64,000 bases of DNA from Rhynchosporium graminicola (Eukaryota; Ascomycota; Leotiomycetes; Helotiales; Ploettnerulaceae), in contig FJUW01000057.1 of NCBI GenBank assembly GCA_900074885.1, positions 46,939 to 110,938 of the forward strand, given 5' to 3'. Under the pieces are notes generated by a model, which worked only from the letters and a program-made list of their open reading frames with translations, did no database searches and was not told where the DNA came from. The first letter of the stretch is position 1. Every line of letters begins with the position of its first letter. Positions 1 through 10,775 of this stretch are shown piece by piece. The translations under genes were made by a program, and so were the position numbers.

Positions 1-2800
1 CGTCCGTAGATTACTAATATAAAAGTAAATATATATTAGGTAATAGTTCTTCTAGAATAATTTTATAATCGTATAAGTAATATAGTAGAAGAATATTAGA
101 ATCCCGCTTAGAAAAGGCTTCCTTAAGGGTATAGTACTATTCCGGTAGCTTTTCGGCTACGAGTCGTTCGGTATCAGGATCCTTAGGAGAGTCGCTATTT
201 AGATAGTCTTATAAGAGGCGGTCTATCTCGTAGATACTAGTAAAGAATAATTCGGAACCTTTATATTTTATATTAAAATAAAAAGCTATAGTACTAATTT
301 AGTAAATCGGAACCGGTTTCTAGATCCTTAGAGGTTAAGAGGAATACTTATAGTAAAGTTTCGGTGCAAGTACCTTTCTCGATAAAGTCAAAGTAGAAAA
401 GGGTTCGGATTCCTTAGCGATAAGCGGAAATAAGTTAAAGGGTAAGGAAAATAAATTAATATACAATATCGCTAATAATTAGTATAATCGGCGTTAGTCT
501 AGCTAGTTTATAGCTAAGTCCCGCGCGTTAGTATCGATTTAGTAAGATCGATTAATACTAAGTTTATAAAGTAGTAGAATTATAATTATCTCCTTATTAT
601 ATTAGAAAGTAGCTAGATAGCGTTCTGACTATAGTAGCTTATAGTAGAGCGTATCTAGCTTAACTTGAAATCGTCGTATCTATTTAATACTAATAATCAT
701 ATCTTATTATCCTAAATCGAGGAGAATAAAAGGGTAGTTATAAATATACCTACTATTAATAGAAAAGTATAAATATATGAAATAGGTAATATAAGTTCTA
801 ATAGACTATTAGAAACTATATATTAGAATAGAATAAGGCAATAGCTCGATTTTGATACCGAGGGCCTCCGATAGTCGTCCGGTAAGAGTACGATTAATAA
901 ACAGATAACTATTCGCTCCGGTATCGATTAGGCTATTTATAGAGACTCCTAGCCTATTTATACTAATTATAATCGGGTATATAAATTACTTACTTCCTAT
1001 TAGGGAGTTAAGGTCTAGATTAGAGAGATTATACTTACGTAGACCTAGGAAAGAGTTTTTACCTAGGCCTTATCGTTTCCCTCTAGTATTAGTCTAGATT
1101 CGGAGAGTATATCTTCTACTACTTCCTTAGTTACTTAATCCTCTTCCGGAAATTCGTTAATTAATTAAACCTTAGGCAAGTTAAGGTAATCTAGCTTAAT
1201 ATAACCGAGCTATCTATAACTATAATACCTAGGGGGTTCTCTAGTTAAGGTAGTAGGGCGTTTTAGCGCGGAGGGAGTACTAGATTATACCGGGGTAGAG
1301 GTACGTATATATAGTACAGGAGTAGTTTATCGAGGAGCTAAGCTTAAGGACTAGTAAGAGGTAGAACTACTAGTAGTTATAATAGTAATAGTAGGCTTAT
1401 AGTACTATACTTAGGCAATAGCTTTCTTAAGATAAGTACGTTCTAAGTTATAGCGATACTTAGTATCAAAAGAAAGTAAGGATCTAACTATAGAAGCGTA
1501 ATACTTATTCTATATTAGTTTAATAATAAGAGTTAAAGCGCGTAAGGATAATATAATCTTATCTTATATATAGAAGAACTACTCTTTCTTTTTAACTTTA
1601 CCTTAGATAATAGCGCTTTAAAATCGACTACGAAACTCAGTAAAAGTCTCGCGTATATAGCCGGGTTATTATATTTCTAGGTAGTAGAAAGCGTTATAGT
1701 AATTATCTTCCTCTAAACTAGTAAGAAAGTTCTCCTCTAATAAGGAGATTATTTTATCGCTAGTTTTAAACTTATTAGCGAGGTACTAAGGCGTAAGATA
1801 CTCTTTAGCTAATCTAGTAACTAGCCCCTATATAAGAACGCGCCGGGAGAAGTCCGTAAGGTAATAGTTAGCGTTTATAGCTAGCCGGTCTTATATCGAT
1901 ACTCTCTATTAGAAGAAAGTAAAGTCTGATCTATTATCTAGAGGTAAGATCTTCTTAGTAAGATAAGACTTCCTAAGGCGTGACTCTACCGATTCGGCGC
2001 TAGGAGAGGGAGATAGTTTATTAGGAATAGTATCCTCTCTCTCGGTACTACGTATCGGAATAGAGTTTATTAGGTTATTAAACTCCGCTATACGCGGAGA
2101 TTATAGTATTAGTTCTAGTAGGAGAGTCGAAGATAAGCGAGGGACCCTTATAAGGAACTTATCTTATACGGAGATTAGTTTATTTATAGTATCTTCTAGA
2201 GAGTTATTCTTTTCCTCTTAGTCCGCTAATTATTATAAGAGGGAATAGATCAGGTTCGAGTCACCTACGGTAATAAGAGTACTTAGTAATTATACTCTTA
2301 GTGAATTTCGCTTTTATTTTCCTTTCTCTCTTAATTAGTACTTCCTTAATAAGGTATTAATATTCTCTAGGGTAAGAGATATTTAGGGTAAGGAAGAGTA
2401 TAATAGATTAGGTTCGGAGGTAGAGCGGGAGGGATCGCGTCAGGTTCCCCTAGAACTAGAGGAGTCTCTAGTTTATTAGTTAAGAGCTATAATAGTAGCT
2501 TAAAAAGAGGTATATTAGGGCTATTTCGGCAGCGATATATAGAGGTTAAAGTTCCGAGGTATTTATTATACTTTCTTTAAAATCTATCTATAATTCCTTT
2601 ATACTAAGGGAGTTATTAAAGGAGCGTTAGCGAAGACCTCCTTTATTATACTATTTACGATAAGCTAAATTAAACCCTAATTCATAGTTATCCGAGAGAT
2701 CTCTAGTATCTCGGCTATATATAAGTAGTTATCGAATAACTAACTTAGTAGTAAGATATTATAATAAGCTATCTCCGGCTATCTTGATCTTTTTATTTAA
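1..2800 (-). pseudogene. Ty3/Gypsy family-A element, leader, gag and start of pol, RIP-degraded
   Basis: This stretch is a second copy of the 5' internal part of nested element A, matching about 52246-55045 nearly base for base apart from C/T and G/A changes. It reads on the minus strand, from the LTR at 2801-3068 leftwards, and leaves the window at base 1. A gag zinc-knuckle region lies near 1190-1240, where the A copy has a Cys/His array with most Cys and His codons turned into Tyr. In-frame TAG and TAA codons occur throughout, so no protein can be made. Because the 3' part is missing, element length and 3' LTR are unknown. Assignment to gag/pre-pol rests on the match to element A, whose pol and chromodomain are readable elsewhere in the window. 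Confidence 0.85.
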
Positions 2801-3068
2801 TATAATAGCATAAGACTTAAAGCGGTATATAAGTAAGAATAAACAAGTAAGAAAGCTAAGAGCGATCTTATATAGTCTACTACGAAGGAAATAAAAAGAT
2901 AAGGAAAGAAGAAGAAGAGAGATAGAGTATAAAGCACCTTATATATATATACCGGTACTAGTCCGATACTATACCGGGTCGGATACTAGTTCTGCCGGGA
3001 TACCTATAAACTCGGGCCCTGTTATCTATCCTTCTTCTCATATGATATTCAGGTGAGCTGTCGTTATA
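2801..3068 (-). repeat. Family-A LTR (5' LTR of the left-edge element)
   Basis: A 268-bp long terminal repeat on the minus strand. On the plus strand it starts tataatagca (a RIP form of TGTAACGACA) and ends ctgtcgttata (from CTGTCGTCACA). It contains a TATA-rich stretch near 2939-2952. It is near-identical to 3881-4148, 21026-21292 and 55046-55310. The internal leader follows to its left. The five bases to its right, ctaat, would be the target-site duplicate if the partner copy lies outside the window. Confidence 0.85.
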
Positions 3069-3880
3069 CTAATTCGGCGCTAGGAGAGAGAGATAGTTTA
3101 TTAGGAATAATATCATCTCTCTTAGTACTACGTATTAGAATAGAGTTTATTAGCTTATTAAACTCTAGAATACGCAGAGATTATAATATTAGTTCTAGTA
3201 GAAGAGTCGAAGATAAGCGAGGAACTCTTATAAGGAACTTATCTTATATAGAGATTAGTTTATCTATAGTATTTTCTAGAGAGTTATTCTTTTCCTTCTA
3301 GTTTACTAATTATTATAAGAGGGAATAGATCAGGTTCGAATTATCTATAGTAATAAGAGTACTTAGCGATTATACTCCTAGGGAATTTCGCTTTTATTTT
3401 CCTTTCCTTCTTAGTTAGTACTTCCTTAATAAGGTATTAATATTCTCTAGTATAAGAGATATTTAAAGTAAGGAAAAGTATAATAGATTAAGTTCGGAGG
3501 TAGAGCGGGAGGGATCATGTTAGAGTCCCCTAAAACTAGAGAGGTCTCTAGTTAGTTAGTTAGAAGCTATAATAGTAGCTTAAAAAGGGGTATATTAGAG
3601 CTATTTCGATAGCGATATATAGAAGTTAAAGTTCCGGGGTATTTATTATACTTTCTTTAAAATCTATCTATAATTCCTTTATACTAAGAGAGTTATTAAA
3701 AGAGCGTTAGCGAAAACCTCCTCTATTATACTATTTACGATAAGCTGAATTAAACCCTAATTCATAGCTATCCGAGAGATCTCTAGTATCTCGGCTATAT
3801 ATGAGTAGTTATCGAATAACTAACTTAGTAATAAGATATTATATTAAGCTATCTCCGGCTATCTTAATCTTTTTATTTAA
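3069..3880 (-). pseudogene. Leader and gag fragment of a second family-A element
   Basis: About 812 bp matching 1990-2800, again minus strand, between two family-A LTRs. It begins at a gag-internal position (ctaattcggcgct against ctaccgattcggcgct at 1984) rather than at an element end. The simplest reading is that the left-edge element inserted into the gag of this copy, whose remaining internal part would lie beyond base 1. The 82-codon open frame at 3053-3301 falls across the LTR edge and is chance, not a gene. Confidence 0.75.
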
Positions 3881-4148
3881 TATAATAATATAAGACTCGA
3901 GGCGGTATATAATTAAGAATAAACAAGTAGAGAGGCTAAGAGCGATCTTATATAGTTTACTACGAAGGAAACAAAAAGAAAAGGAAGGAAGAAGAAGAGA
4001 AATAGAGTATAAGGCACCTTATATATATATACTAGTACTAGTCCGATATTATACCGAGTCGGACACTAGTTCTGCCGGGATACCTGTGAACGTTCGCCCT
4101 AGTATCTACCCTTCTTCTCATATGACATTCAGGTGAGCTGTCGTCACA
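3881..4148 (-). repeat. Family-A LTR (5' LTR of the interrupted copy)
   Basis: A 268-bp family-A LTR, minus orientation, ending in an unmutated ctgtcgtcaca at 4138-4148. It cuts the copia gag relic to its right, so it inserted into that older element. The adjoining bases cttgc (4149-4153) would be one copy of its target-site duplication. Confidence 0.85.
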
Positions 4149-5440
4149 CTTGCGCTTATATCGACTGCTTAGTCTTTAGGAGTACTTTTACTTATTAATT
4201 CTTTTAATAATATAACTTTCTCTATAGTATTATTATTAGAACTAGATAATTCGCTTATATCTCTTTCGAAGTCTTCTAATTCCTTATTAGTATCTGAATT
4301 AGATTCTACGATAGCAGCGTATCCTCTTTTCTTATATCGCGAGTCTCTAGATTTTAGCTTAGTAGAGCGTTTATTTTTACTAGTTTAGGAAGATCGCGAT
4401 TTCTTATCTTTAACTCGTGATCTGGTCTTATAAGTTAATTTATTATACTTCTTCCTTTCTTTTTCTAAATAGAAGTTCTTAGTATACTCTCTACTTATAG
4501 TCTAGAATTCGTAGTTAGCGATAAAGTGATTACTAGATCCGTAGCAGAAATACTCACGAGAAATACTTATTATACTTCGGTTTAATAAACTATTATTCTC
4601 TCGAGAATAATAGTTCGAGTGATAATATACTTACTTATATTATTTCTATACTATATATACCCTTTCTTTACTATAGTTATTACTCTTAGTACCGAGGTCT
4701 TATAGTATTAATTCATACTCTTCTAAGGCTTTTACCTTTTCGTTAGTAGTTATTATAAGCTATAGTCTAAGGCCTTTAAGGAAAGTAGTATAGCGACCTT
4801 GCTTTCGGAGCGATAAGGTAAGTAAGTAGAAAAGGGCCTTATTATTATATGATTTTCCTATTTCTGCGTTAGTAGTAATAAGCTTCCTACGGTATTCCTT
4901 TAGGTTTCGCTATAATCTATCTATCTTATTATCCTTATTAAATATAAAGGTCTAAATCTTTATTATATATATATTCGCTATTAACGAGTTCGTTCTATTA
5001 TATTTAACTTTTAATTTAGTCTATAGTACTTCTACTAAATTATACTTATTAAGTAGTATAATATCATTATTACTAAGTCCTTCGATTATAATATCTAGGG
5101 CCTTCGAGTCGTCGGATACTTATTTCTTAGCCTTCTCTAGATTCTATATTCCGCTGAGCCTCTCGAAATCGCTCGTAAGGTCGTTTATAGTTAATACTAA
5201 TAGTATACTTTCAGAGGTAGTCTCTAGTATACTTTTGCCTTTTATTCTATCTCGAGTTATCTAAGTAAAGTTAATCTTACTAGTATCTATTATATAGAAT
5301 ATACTCTTTCCCTTAATCTTAACTTTAGCTCGTAGAAACTATTTATTATAGTTCTTATAGCTTAAGATTAGTAGCTTATTATCTTTTCTTACTTTATCCT
5401 ATAGTTATCGCGCGATACTTAATACGTTCGATTGGATTTT
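4149..5440 (-). pseudogene. Ty1/Copia-type gag relic
   Basis: On the minus strand from about 5440 to 4149 a frame of several hundred codons can be followed with stops only where Gln or Trp codons would be expected. The first half has the helical, Lys/Leu/Asn-rich character of copia Gag (UBN2-type) proteins. A CCHC-type zinc-knuckle region lies near 4512-4560, where first and fourth ligand codons read Tyr after G-to-A change but the Gly and His stay. A frame change separates the two halves. The C-terminal end is cut at 4149 by a family-A LTR, so protease, integrase and RT are lost or lie off-window. The family call is by Gag character only, with no polymerase motif to confirm it. Confidence 0.6.
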
Positions 5441-5732
5441 CTATAAGTTGACTTATAGTTAACTTAATATATATATATATAGTTAGTAGATATTTATCTT
5501 TTACTAGCTATTAGTTTATATAGAGGCTATACTCGGTTTGAGGGTTACGAGTAGCTTACTTACTTACTACTCGACTTTATAATTATAGAGTTTCCTCTAA
5601 AGTCTACGAGTCGTATAGTTATTTTTACGAGAAATAGTCTTTCTTATTATCCTCGGATTATTATTATAGATCTCCCTCTAGAGTCTATAGGTCGTATAGT
5701 TAGTATTAAAGGCCTTCTTACTTATAGCTCTC
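5441..5732. other. RIP-degraded DNA, no gene seen
   Basis: AT-rich mutated sequence upstream of the copia gag relic, possibly its leader. No frame, LTR terminus or RNA gene could be recognised. Confidence 0.5.
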
Positions 5733-5935
5733 CGATTATTATTAGCGCTCTTACGTAGCCCTTCAGTTTTCTTACTTTAACTAGAATACCTTTATCTTAC
5801 GTATTAAGGATTTTAATCGATCGCCTTGCTTTCGTCGATTATTAGCACTCTTACTTAGCCCTTTAGTCTTCTTATATTAACTAGAATACCCTTATCTTAC
5901 TTATCGGGGCTTAAATCGATCGCCTTACTTTCGTC
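5733..5935. repeat. Tandem duplication of a ~102-bp unit
   Basis: Two head-to-tail units, about 5733-5835 and 5836-5935, both opening cgattatta and closing with ctttcgt, differing by scattered C/T and G/A changes. The adjoining 5640-5732 looks like a more diverged third unit. No coding sense was seen. Confidence 0.8.
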
Positions 5936-5974
5936 GATTCGAAGTTATATCCTGCCGGGGCTTATAACCTATTA

Positions 5975-6210
5975 AAAGGAATATCCCTATTCTTATATAC
6001 CTATAGGGATAGGAGTAATATTCACAGAGGAATTAGATACTAGTAAGTTAGACTATTATCTTTATTAAGTGACTTAACTTCACGAGTATAACTACTCTCT
6101 ATCTATAATATATCCCGGGTATTCTTTAATATCCGGGCCTATACACTAGCTCTAGTCCCGATTAGGTTACCACGTGATACTGCGCTGAATACTGACTATT
6201 CTAATACTAT
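5975..6210. repeat. Dispersed repeat, copy 1 (possible LTR)
   Basis: About 235 bp that recurs at 6775-6995. The best conserved core is aatattcacagaggaatta near 6017-6035, followed by ctagtaagttagactatt. The end also matches (cgctgaa...attctaata). Same orientation, ~800 bp apart, consistent with LTRs or two solo LTRs of one family, but no clean TG...CA ends or target-site duplication could be fixed. Confidence 0.6.
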
Positions 6211-6774
6211 CTCTAGTCGATTTTAACTATTTAATCGATCGTCGAGAGGTCCTCTTCTCTTAGGTACTCAACTATAGCTTTTACTGAAGTATTATATTAT
6301 TAGTAAAAGTAATTAAAGCTTTATAGAGCTATACTATAGCTTCTTTAATCGAGCTTTACAAGATCTCTTTTAAATTATCAGATAACTAAGTTAGATCTCT
6401 TCTAATAAACGACTTTACTATAGTTATAGTAGTCACTACTCTTTCTACTAGTATAAATAGTAATAGAGGTAATTCCGGCTCTTCAGTTAACTTTTGCTTT
6501 CTAAATAACCTTATTCTCTTCAATCTAGCTTTATAGCTAAAAGGCTATATTCTAGAGTTCTTAAAAGCGTTCTGAATCGTATAGTATTATATAGTTTTCT
6601 CTCGAATACTAATAAGGTCTCTAAATAAGAAAGAATTAAATAAGTACTATCTAGGTTCTATAAAGCTAAATTAATAGCTTAAGAGTAGTAATACTTCTAA
6701 GGCCGGAAAACGCATATATATAATAGCTAAAGAGTATACGCTAGATACCTTGGAAAGTACTATAGGTATTGAAA
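6211..6774. other. RIP-degraded spacer between the two repeat copies
   Basis: Mutated AT-rich DNA with no recognised reading frame; could be the shrunken interior of a small LTR element. Confidence 0.45.
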
Positions 6775-6995
6775 GATATGTCCCTAATCTCGTATACTTA
6801 TAGGAACAGGGGCAATATTCACAGAGGAATTAGACGCTAGTAAGTTAGACTATTTACTTCAATTATCTGCTTCTTCCCTTTCTTCTAATCTATAGGAAGA
6901 GCTATTGCTATAAAGGGGTCACGTACCCTTATAGTCCTAATCCCTAATCGGAAACTACGTAATACTACGCTGAACTCTTCATATTCTAATAATAG
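6775..6995. repeat. Dispersed repeat, copy 2 (possible LTR)
   Basis: Second copy of the 5975-6210 repeat. It is less mutated in the core (acgctagtaagttagac) but carries a different central stretch near 6860-6950. Confidence 0.6.
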
Positions 6996-7064
6996 GTTTA
7001 TATAATTCTCTTAAAGAAGGACTATAGATAGCTTATAATAGTAAGATTCGTAGCTATTGAAAAA

Positions 7065-7261
7065 TGTCACGGGGCGAGTGCAAAGTATGCGTATAGTGCA
7101 AATGGTATCTTTAAATAATAGAAAGAATTAGCTAAAGAGCGAAGAAGAATTCTTCCTTAATAGAAAAGAAGAAGATATAGTACTACTACTACTAATACCT
7201 TAGTAGTAATAGTCAGCGAGATAATTAGCGTCGAGTATTATCTTAGGTATAATCTATTATA
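7065..7261 (+). repeat. 197-bp terminal-repeat family, copy 1
   Basis: Begins tgtcacggggcgagtgcaaa and ends tctattata, a RIP form of CCCGTCACA. It is the same family as 8560-8756 (same orientation) and 9685-9880 (opposite, unmutated). The TG...CA ends and a ~10-bp imperfect inverted repeat identify it as an LTR-like unit. Confidence 0.75.
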
Positions 7262-7974
7262 TTATCTCTCCCTTTAGACTAACCCCTCTATATAGATTAT
7301 CCTATAGCTATCGTCACGAATTAAAGGCCTACTCGGCTTCATTATTTTCGACGTTCTTATAATATCTACGCGAACTACTACTATATACTTCGTATTATCT
7401 TTCTCTATAGATAAGTCAGGGGATACTCATAAGGATCGATTATATAAGGCTTAGTAGTAGTATTAGCTAACTTAATACTTACTAAAGCTATATCTTACGC
7501 ATTTTCCTATGTCTCTCTAAGCCTAACGCTTCACTTAGGAGGCTAGCGCTGCTTTCGCAGCCACTAAATAACTAATTTCGTAATCTATTATATTATCCTT
7601 TTTATAAGTAATCCTTCTAATTAAACTATTATTATTACTATTACTATTATTATATATATATATACCGGGCCGAATAAATATCCTAAAGATAAGAGTAACT
7701 TAAAAAACAATAATAAGTTATCGAAAGAACTATCTATTTATCGACTTATTACTTAGTATATTTATTCAAACTACTTAACTAAAGTAGTTATCTTTATATT
7801 ATCTACCTAGGAATTAGTACTAGCTTAGAAAAGCGCGCGTTCGAATTATAGTAGACATACTACTACTACTATTATTTCCCATTAGAATATAATTAACTTT
7901 TATCTTACTTTCTTAATCTTATTTAGATTATCGTAGATCTTACTAAAGTAATAGACTAGTTCGAGGGGTCCTAG
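7262..7974. other. RIP-degraded interior between two 197-bp repeats
   Basis: No long frame was found. An unmutated-looking stretch near 7540-7570 (ggaggctagcgctgctttcg) and a short AT microsatellite-like run at 7629-7662 are the only landmarks. The 71-codon frame at 7900-8115 minus covers a fragment of family-A LTR and is chance. Confidence 0.45.
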
Positions 7975-8112
7975 TATAATAATATAAGACTCTAGGCGGT
8001 ATACGAGCAGGGATAAAATAAGTAAGAAGGCTAAGAACAATCTTATATAGTCTACTACCAAGAAAACAAGAAGATAAGAAGAGAAGAATAAGAGAAGTAG
8101 AGTACTAGACCA
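7975..8112 (-). repeat. Truncated family-A LTR
   Basis: About 138 bp matching the first half, on the plus strand, of the family-A LTR (start tataataata, then gactctaggcggtata). It then diverges abruptly near 8113, so the LTR is broken. Confidence 0.7.
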
Positions 8113-8559
8113 CACCTAGTTTCTATTTACTTCTACTTTTTATATAAAGAGTAGTACTAACCCTTAGACCTTAGGAGAGAGAGAAGTATAGATAAAAAAG
8201 GGCTAAGTCTCTCTATTACTAATCGTACTTCTATCGATATATAGCTTTAATTCTATCGCTATTAACTATACGTCCTACTCCTTCGATCGATCGAAGAACT
8301 CATTAAGAGCAAGGAGAACTTGATATATCTTTCCTATTACTAATACTAGTATTATTACTTCTAGTTCTATTTAAAGATCCTCTACTTACTTTTAAAGAAC
8401 CTCTATAATTAATAGTAGCTAAGCTTCACGTTATATAGCTAACTTAGCTTATTATATACGTTACGAATCTATTTAAAAAAAAATCCTAAGTAGTTACGAG
8501 ACTCTCGATATCGATCCTTTTACTCTGCTTTACTCTGCTTTATTTTAAGCTGATTATAA
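8113..8559. other. RIP-degraded DNA, no gene seen
   Basis: AT-rich sequence, with a short direct repeat of tttactctgc at 8518-8537. Nothing coding is recognisable. Confidence 0.45.
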
Positions 8560-8756
8560 TATTATAAGGCAAGTATAAAGTATATATATAGTATAAATAG
8601 TATCTTCAATTAATAGAAAGAATTAGCTCAAGAGCAGAGGATAATTCTTTCTAAATAGAAAAGGAGAGGATATAGTACTACTACTACTAGTGCCTTAGTA
8701 CTAATAGTCAGCGAGATACTTAGCGTCGAGCATCATCCTGGGTGCAACTCGTCATA
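8560..8756 (+). repeat. 197-bp terminal-repeat family, copy 2
   Basis: Starts tattataaggc (RIP form of TGTCACGGGGC) and ends gggtgcaactcgtcata. It is the same length and orientation as 7065-7261, 1.3 kb away, so the two could be the LTRs of a small non-autonomous element or independent solo copies. Confidence 0.7.
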
Positions 8757-9679
8757 AAAAGAAGTAGTTTCTATAGTATTTCTATTTCGATATATGAGTA
8801 CTTAATCAAATAATAAGCGTATTCTATAATAATCGAGTTATAAATAAATCTACTTAAAGAGAAAGTAATTATTTCGTTACTAGAGAGATTTATAGATATC
8901 TAATTTTCTATAATTATCTCTTTAGAGCGGATTATAAAGGCTAGAAGTATTTTCTTTCTATTACTATATATAGTTTCTATAATAGTAACTATTTTATAGC
9001 TTCCTTATATGAATATATATAGTATATTTATACTTTTTAGAACTATTATACTCTATATATAAAAGGGCCCCTCGGATATCAGATTTATCTATATTTACAA
9101 TCTTCTTTCTATAGAATCGATATATAGCCTTTCTATCTCCTTCTTTAGCTCTTAAAACTACTAGATTACTTCTTCTTTTGTATATAGCTTTAATCTTATA
9201 GCTTCCATAGGTTTCGTCTTGATTGAATAGAGCTCTAGATAGTCCTTTAACTATTTACAGAACTAGATATTAGAAGAATATAGCTTTAGAGGAGTTTAGG
9301 CCTATAGAGTTAATATAATTATTAGTAGAAGATTATTATAATAATAAAGAGATTATATTATAAGTAGATAAGTAATTACTAATTTAATTATTAGATAAGT
9401 AGCTCCTATATCTACCTCTTAATAATCATAGCAATACTATCCAATAGCCTCCTTCTGCGAGGGAGTAAGTAGCTTATTATAGCTACTACTCCCTGGAAAT
9501 AACTCCTTCTTTAAGCTACCTTTAGTATCTATAGTACTCTTAGCTCTTAAAATAGCTTTGCGTAGAGAAGAGACCTTGATATCGAATTGATACGCTACCT
9601 TAGAAGAACTCTCCATAGAGTATACTATATACTATAATTTAGCGTCTCGGAAGGCCTTTTCATACTCAGATTTAGTAGC
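8757..9679 (-). pseudogene. pogo/Fot1-like DNA transposase relic (N-terminal part)
   Basis: On the minus strand from 9679 leftwards a frame reads through an Ala/Arg/Lys-rich helical start, with an ATG at 9614-9616 in the same frame. A helix-turn-helix-like stretch follows (SLRKAILRAKS), then a Leu-Thr-Pro-Ser-Gln...EAIG segment. This order is typical of the psq/CENP-B-type DNA-binding region of fungal pogo-family (DDE_1) transposases. The frame is followed to about 9420 with stops only at former Gln/Trp codons; beyond that it breaks up and the catalytic DDE part was not found. The 5' side is interrupted at 9680 by a solo LTR. Family assignment is from motif order only, so moderate confidence. 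Confidence 0.5.
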
Positions 9680-9885
9680 ACGAATGTGACGGGTTACACC
9701 CGTTAGTATGCTTGACGCCTGAGGCGTCTACGCTAGTACCTGAATGCCACTGCCACTAGCGGGCGTGGCATTATCTTTTCTTCGAAGGGAGACCCTTATT
9801 CCTCTCTTCCCTCCTTAGTTAATTCTCCTTATAATAAAGACGAGCTTTTGCACTGCATACTTTGCATTCGCCCCGTGACAACGAA
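9680..9885. mobile_element. Solo LTR, 196 bp, with 5-bp target-site duplication, hardly RIP-mutated
   Basis: The element is 9685-9880, from TGTGACGGGTTAC to GCCCCGTGACA, flanked by acgaa at 9680-9684 and again at 9881-9885. It is the reverse-oriented, intact version of the 197-bp repeats at 7065 and 8560. It keeps CA and TG dinucleotides that its neighbours have lost, so it arrived after most RIP of this block. It lies inside the 5' region of the pogo-like relic. Confidence 0.9.
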
Positions 9886-10594
9886 TTTAGAAGTAATATC
9901 TACTATAAGATACTAGTATTTTAAGTATTATTGATAATTCTTAGATATTAGTAGTAGTATTAGAAGTAGTTAATTTAGATAGTAAAACGCGATTTTAGGT
10001 ACTAAAAAGCGAGGCGCTTGCATATACGAGGATTTAGTTGTTCCGATAGTAAGCGAGTGGGCGAGCGAAACTGGAGGTGGACCGGCTAGTAGGTAGGTAG
10101 CTGGGCTCGCCGGGCCCTTGCGTTTCATTCATGACTTACACCTTCTCTCCTTAAATTCCACCCTTCTCGGCTCCTCGATGGATCATTTATAAATCAGATA
10201 CGCAGTATATCCGTTCTTCTCTATTTCATTACTATATACCCTACTTGAATCCGGGCTAGCGTGAAAATAGTTCTATACGGGTGATGTTGATATTCAGTAC
10301 CTATGTATATTAATAAATTTGGATTTTGTCGCGTTCTGACGCGTCTGGTGTTATAGTTCGGCGCGGACTTGGGAATGGTTGTCCTTATAACTTTTGCGAT
10401 AGCTAAATATATGGTGATCTACTAGAATTAAAATGAATTAATTCTCAATGCTGTAAGCTCTTTTATATAGGTTCAAGACTTACTTTTGGGTTAGCTAGAA
10501 AGGTAGGCAATTTTCTCTTGCCTTTTCTGAGGTATAGTATATGTCTATATCAGGGCTCTGTCCTTTTCTTTTCTACTAACGGCTAGTCTCCGAT
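9886..10594. other. Transition from RIP-degraded DNA to a milder-RIP island; no gene seen
   Basis: From about 10020 the base composition becomes richer in G+C and CA/TG reappear (for example gcgagtgggcgagcgaaactgg). No reading frame of interest is visible up to 10594. The stretch may contain the left end of the two-gene cassette, but no terminal repeat was found. Confidence 0.5.
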
Positions 10595-10644
10595 TGAAGC
10601 TCGTTTAAGTCTTGGGACCGAATATTTCATTCGATTCTTGTCTG

Positions 10645-10775
10645 AATTTCGTCCCGAGCAAGATATTAAAAGGCTTATAGTTATTTTCACGGCGTATTTT
10701 GACTGTTTGTATTATCCGCATGCTATCCGAATTCTATCTACCTGGTCCTAGGCTAGTGCTTTTATAATTCTCGTA
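10645..10775 (+). promoter_or_regulatory. Shared upstream block, copy 1 (before the Ulp1-domain gene)
   Basis: Contains gtcccgagcaagatattaaa at 10651 and cctggtcctaggctagtgct at 10741, with weaker similarity between. The same two motifs, 90 bp apart, stand upstream of the second gene at 15241 and 15331. Conserved motifs at conserved spacing ahead of two unrelated genes suggest a promoter or other cis element. A diverged dispersed repeat is the alternative. Confidence 0.5.

Noticed and set aside
3053..3301. 82-codon open frame at the left LTR
   Set aside because: It spans an LTR end and a gag fragment in the wrong sense; the same DNA has stops in the sister copy.
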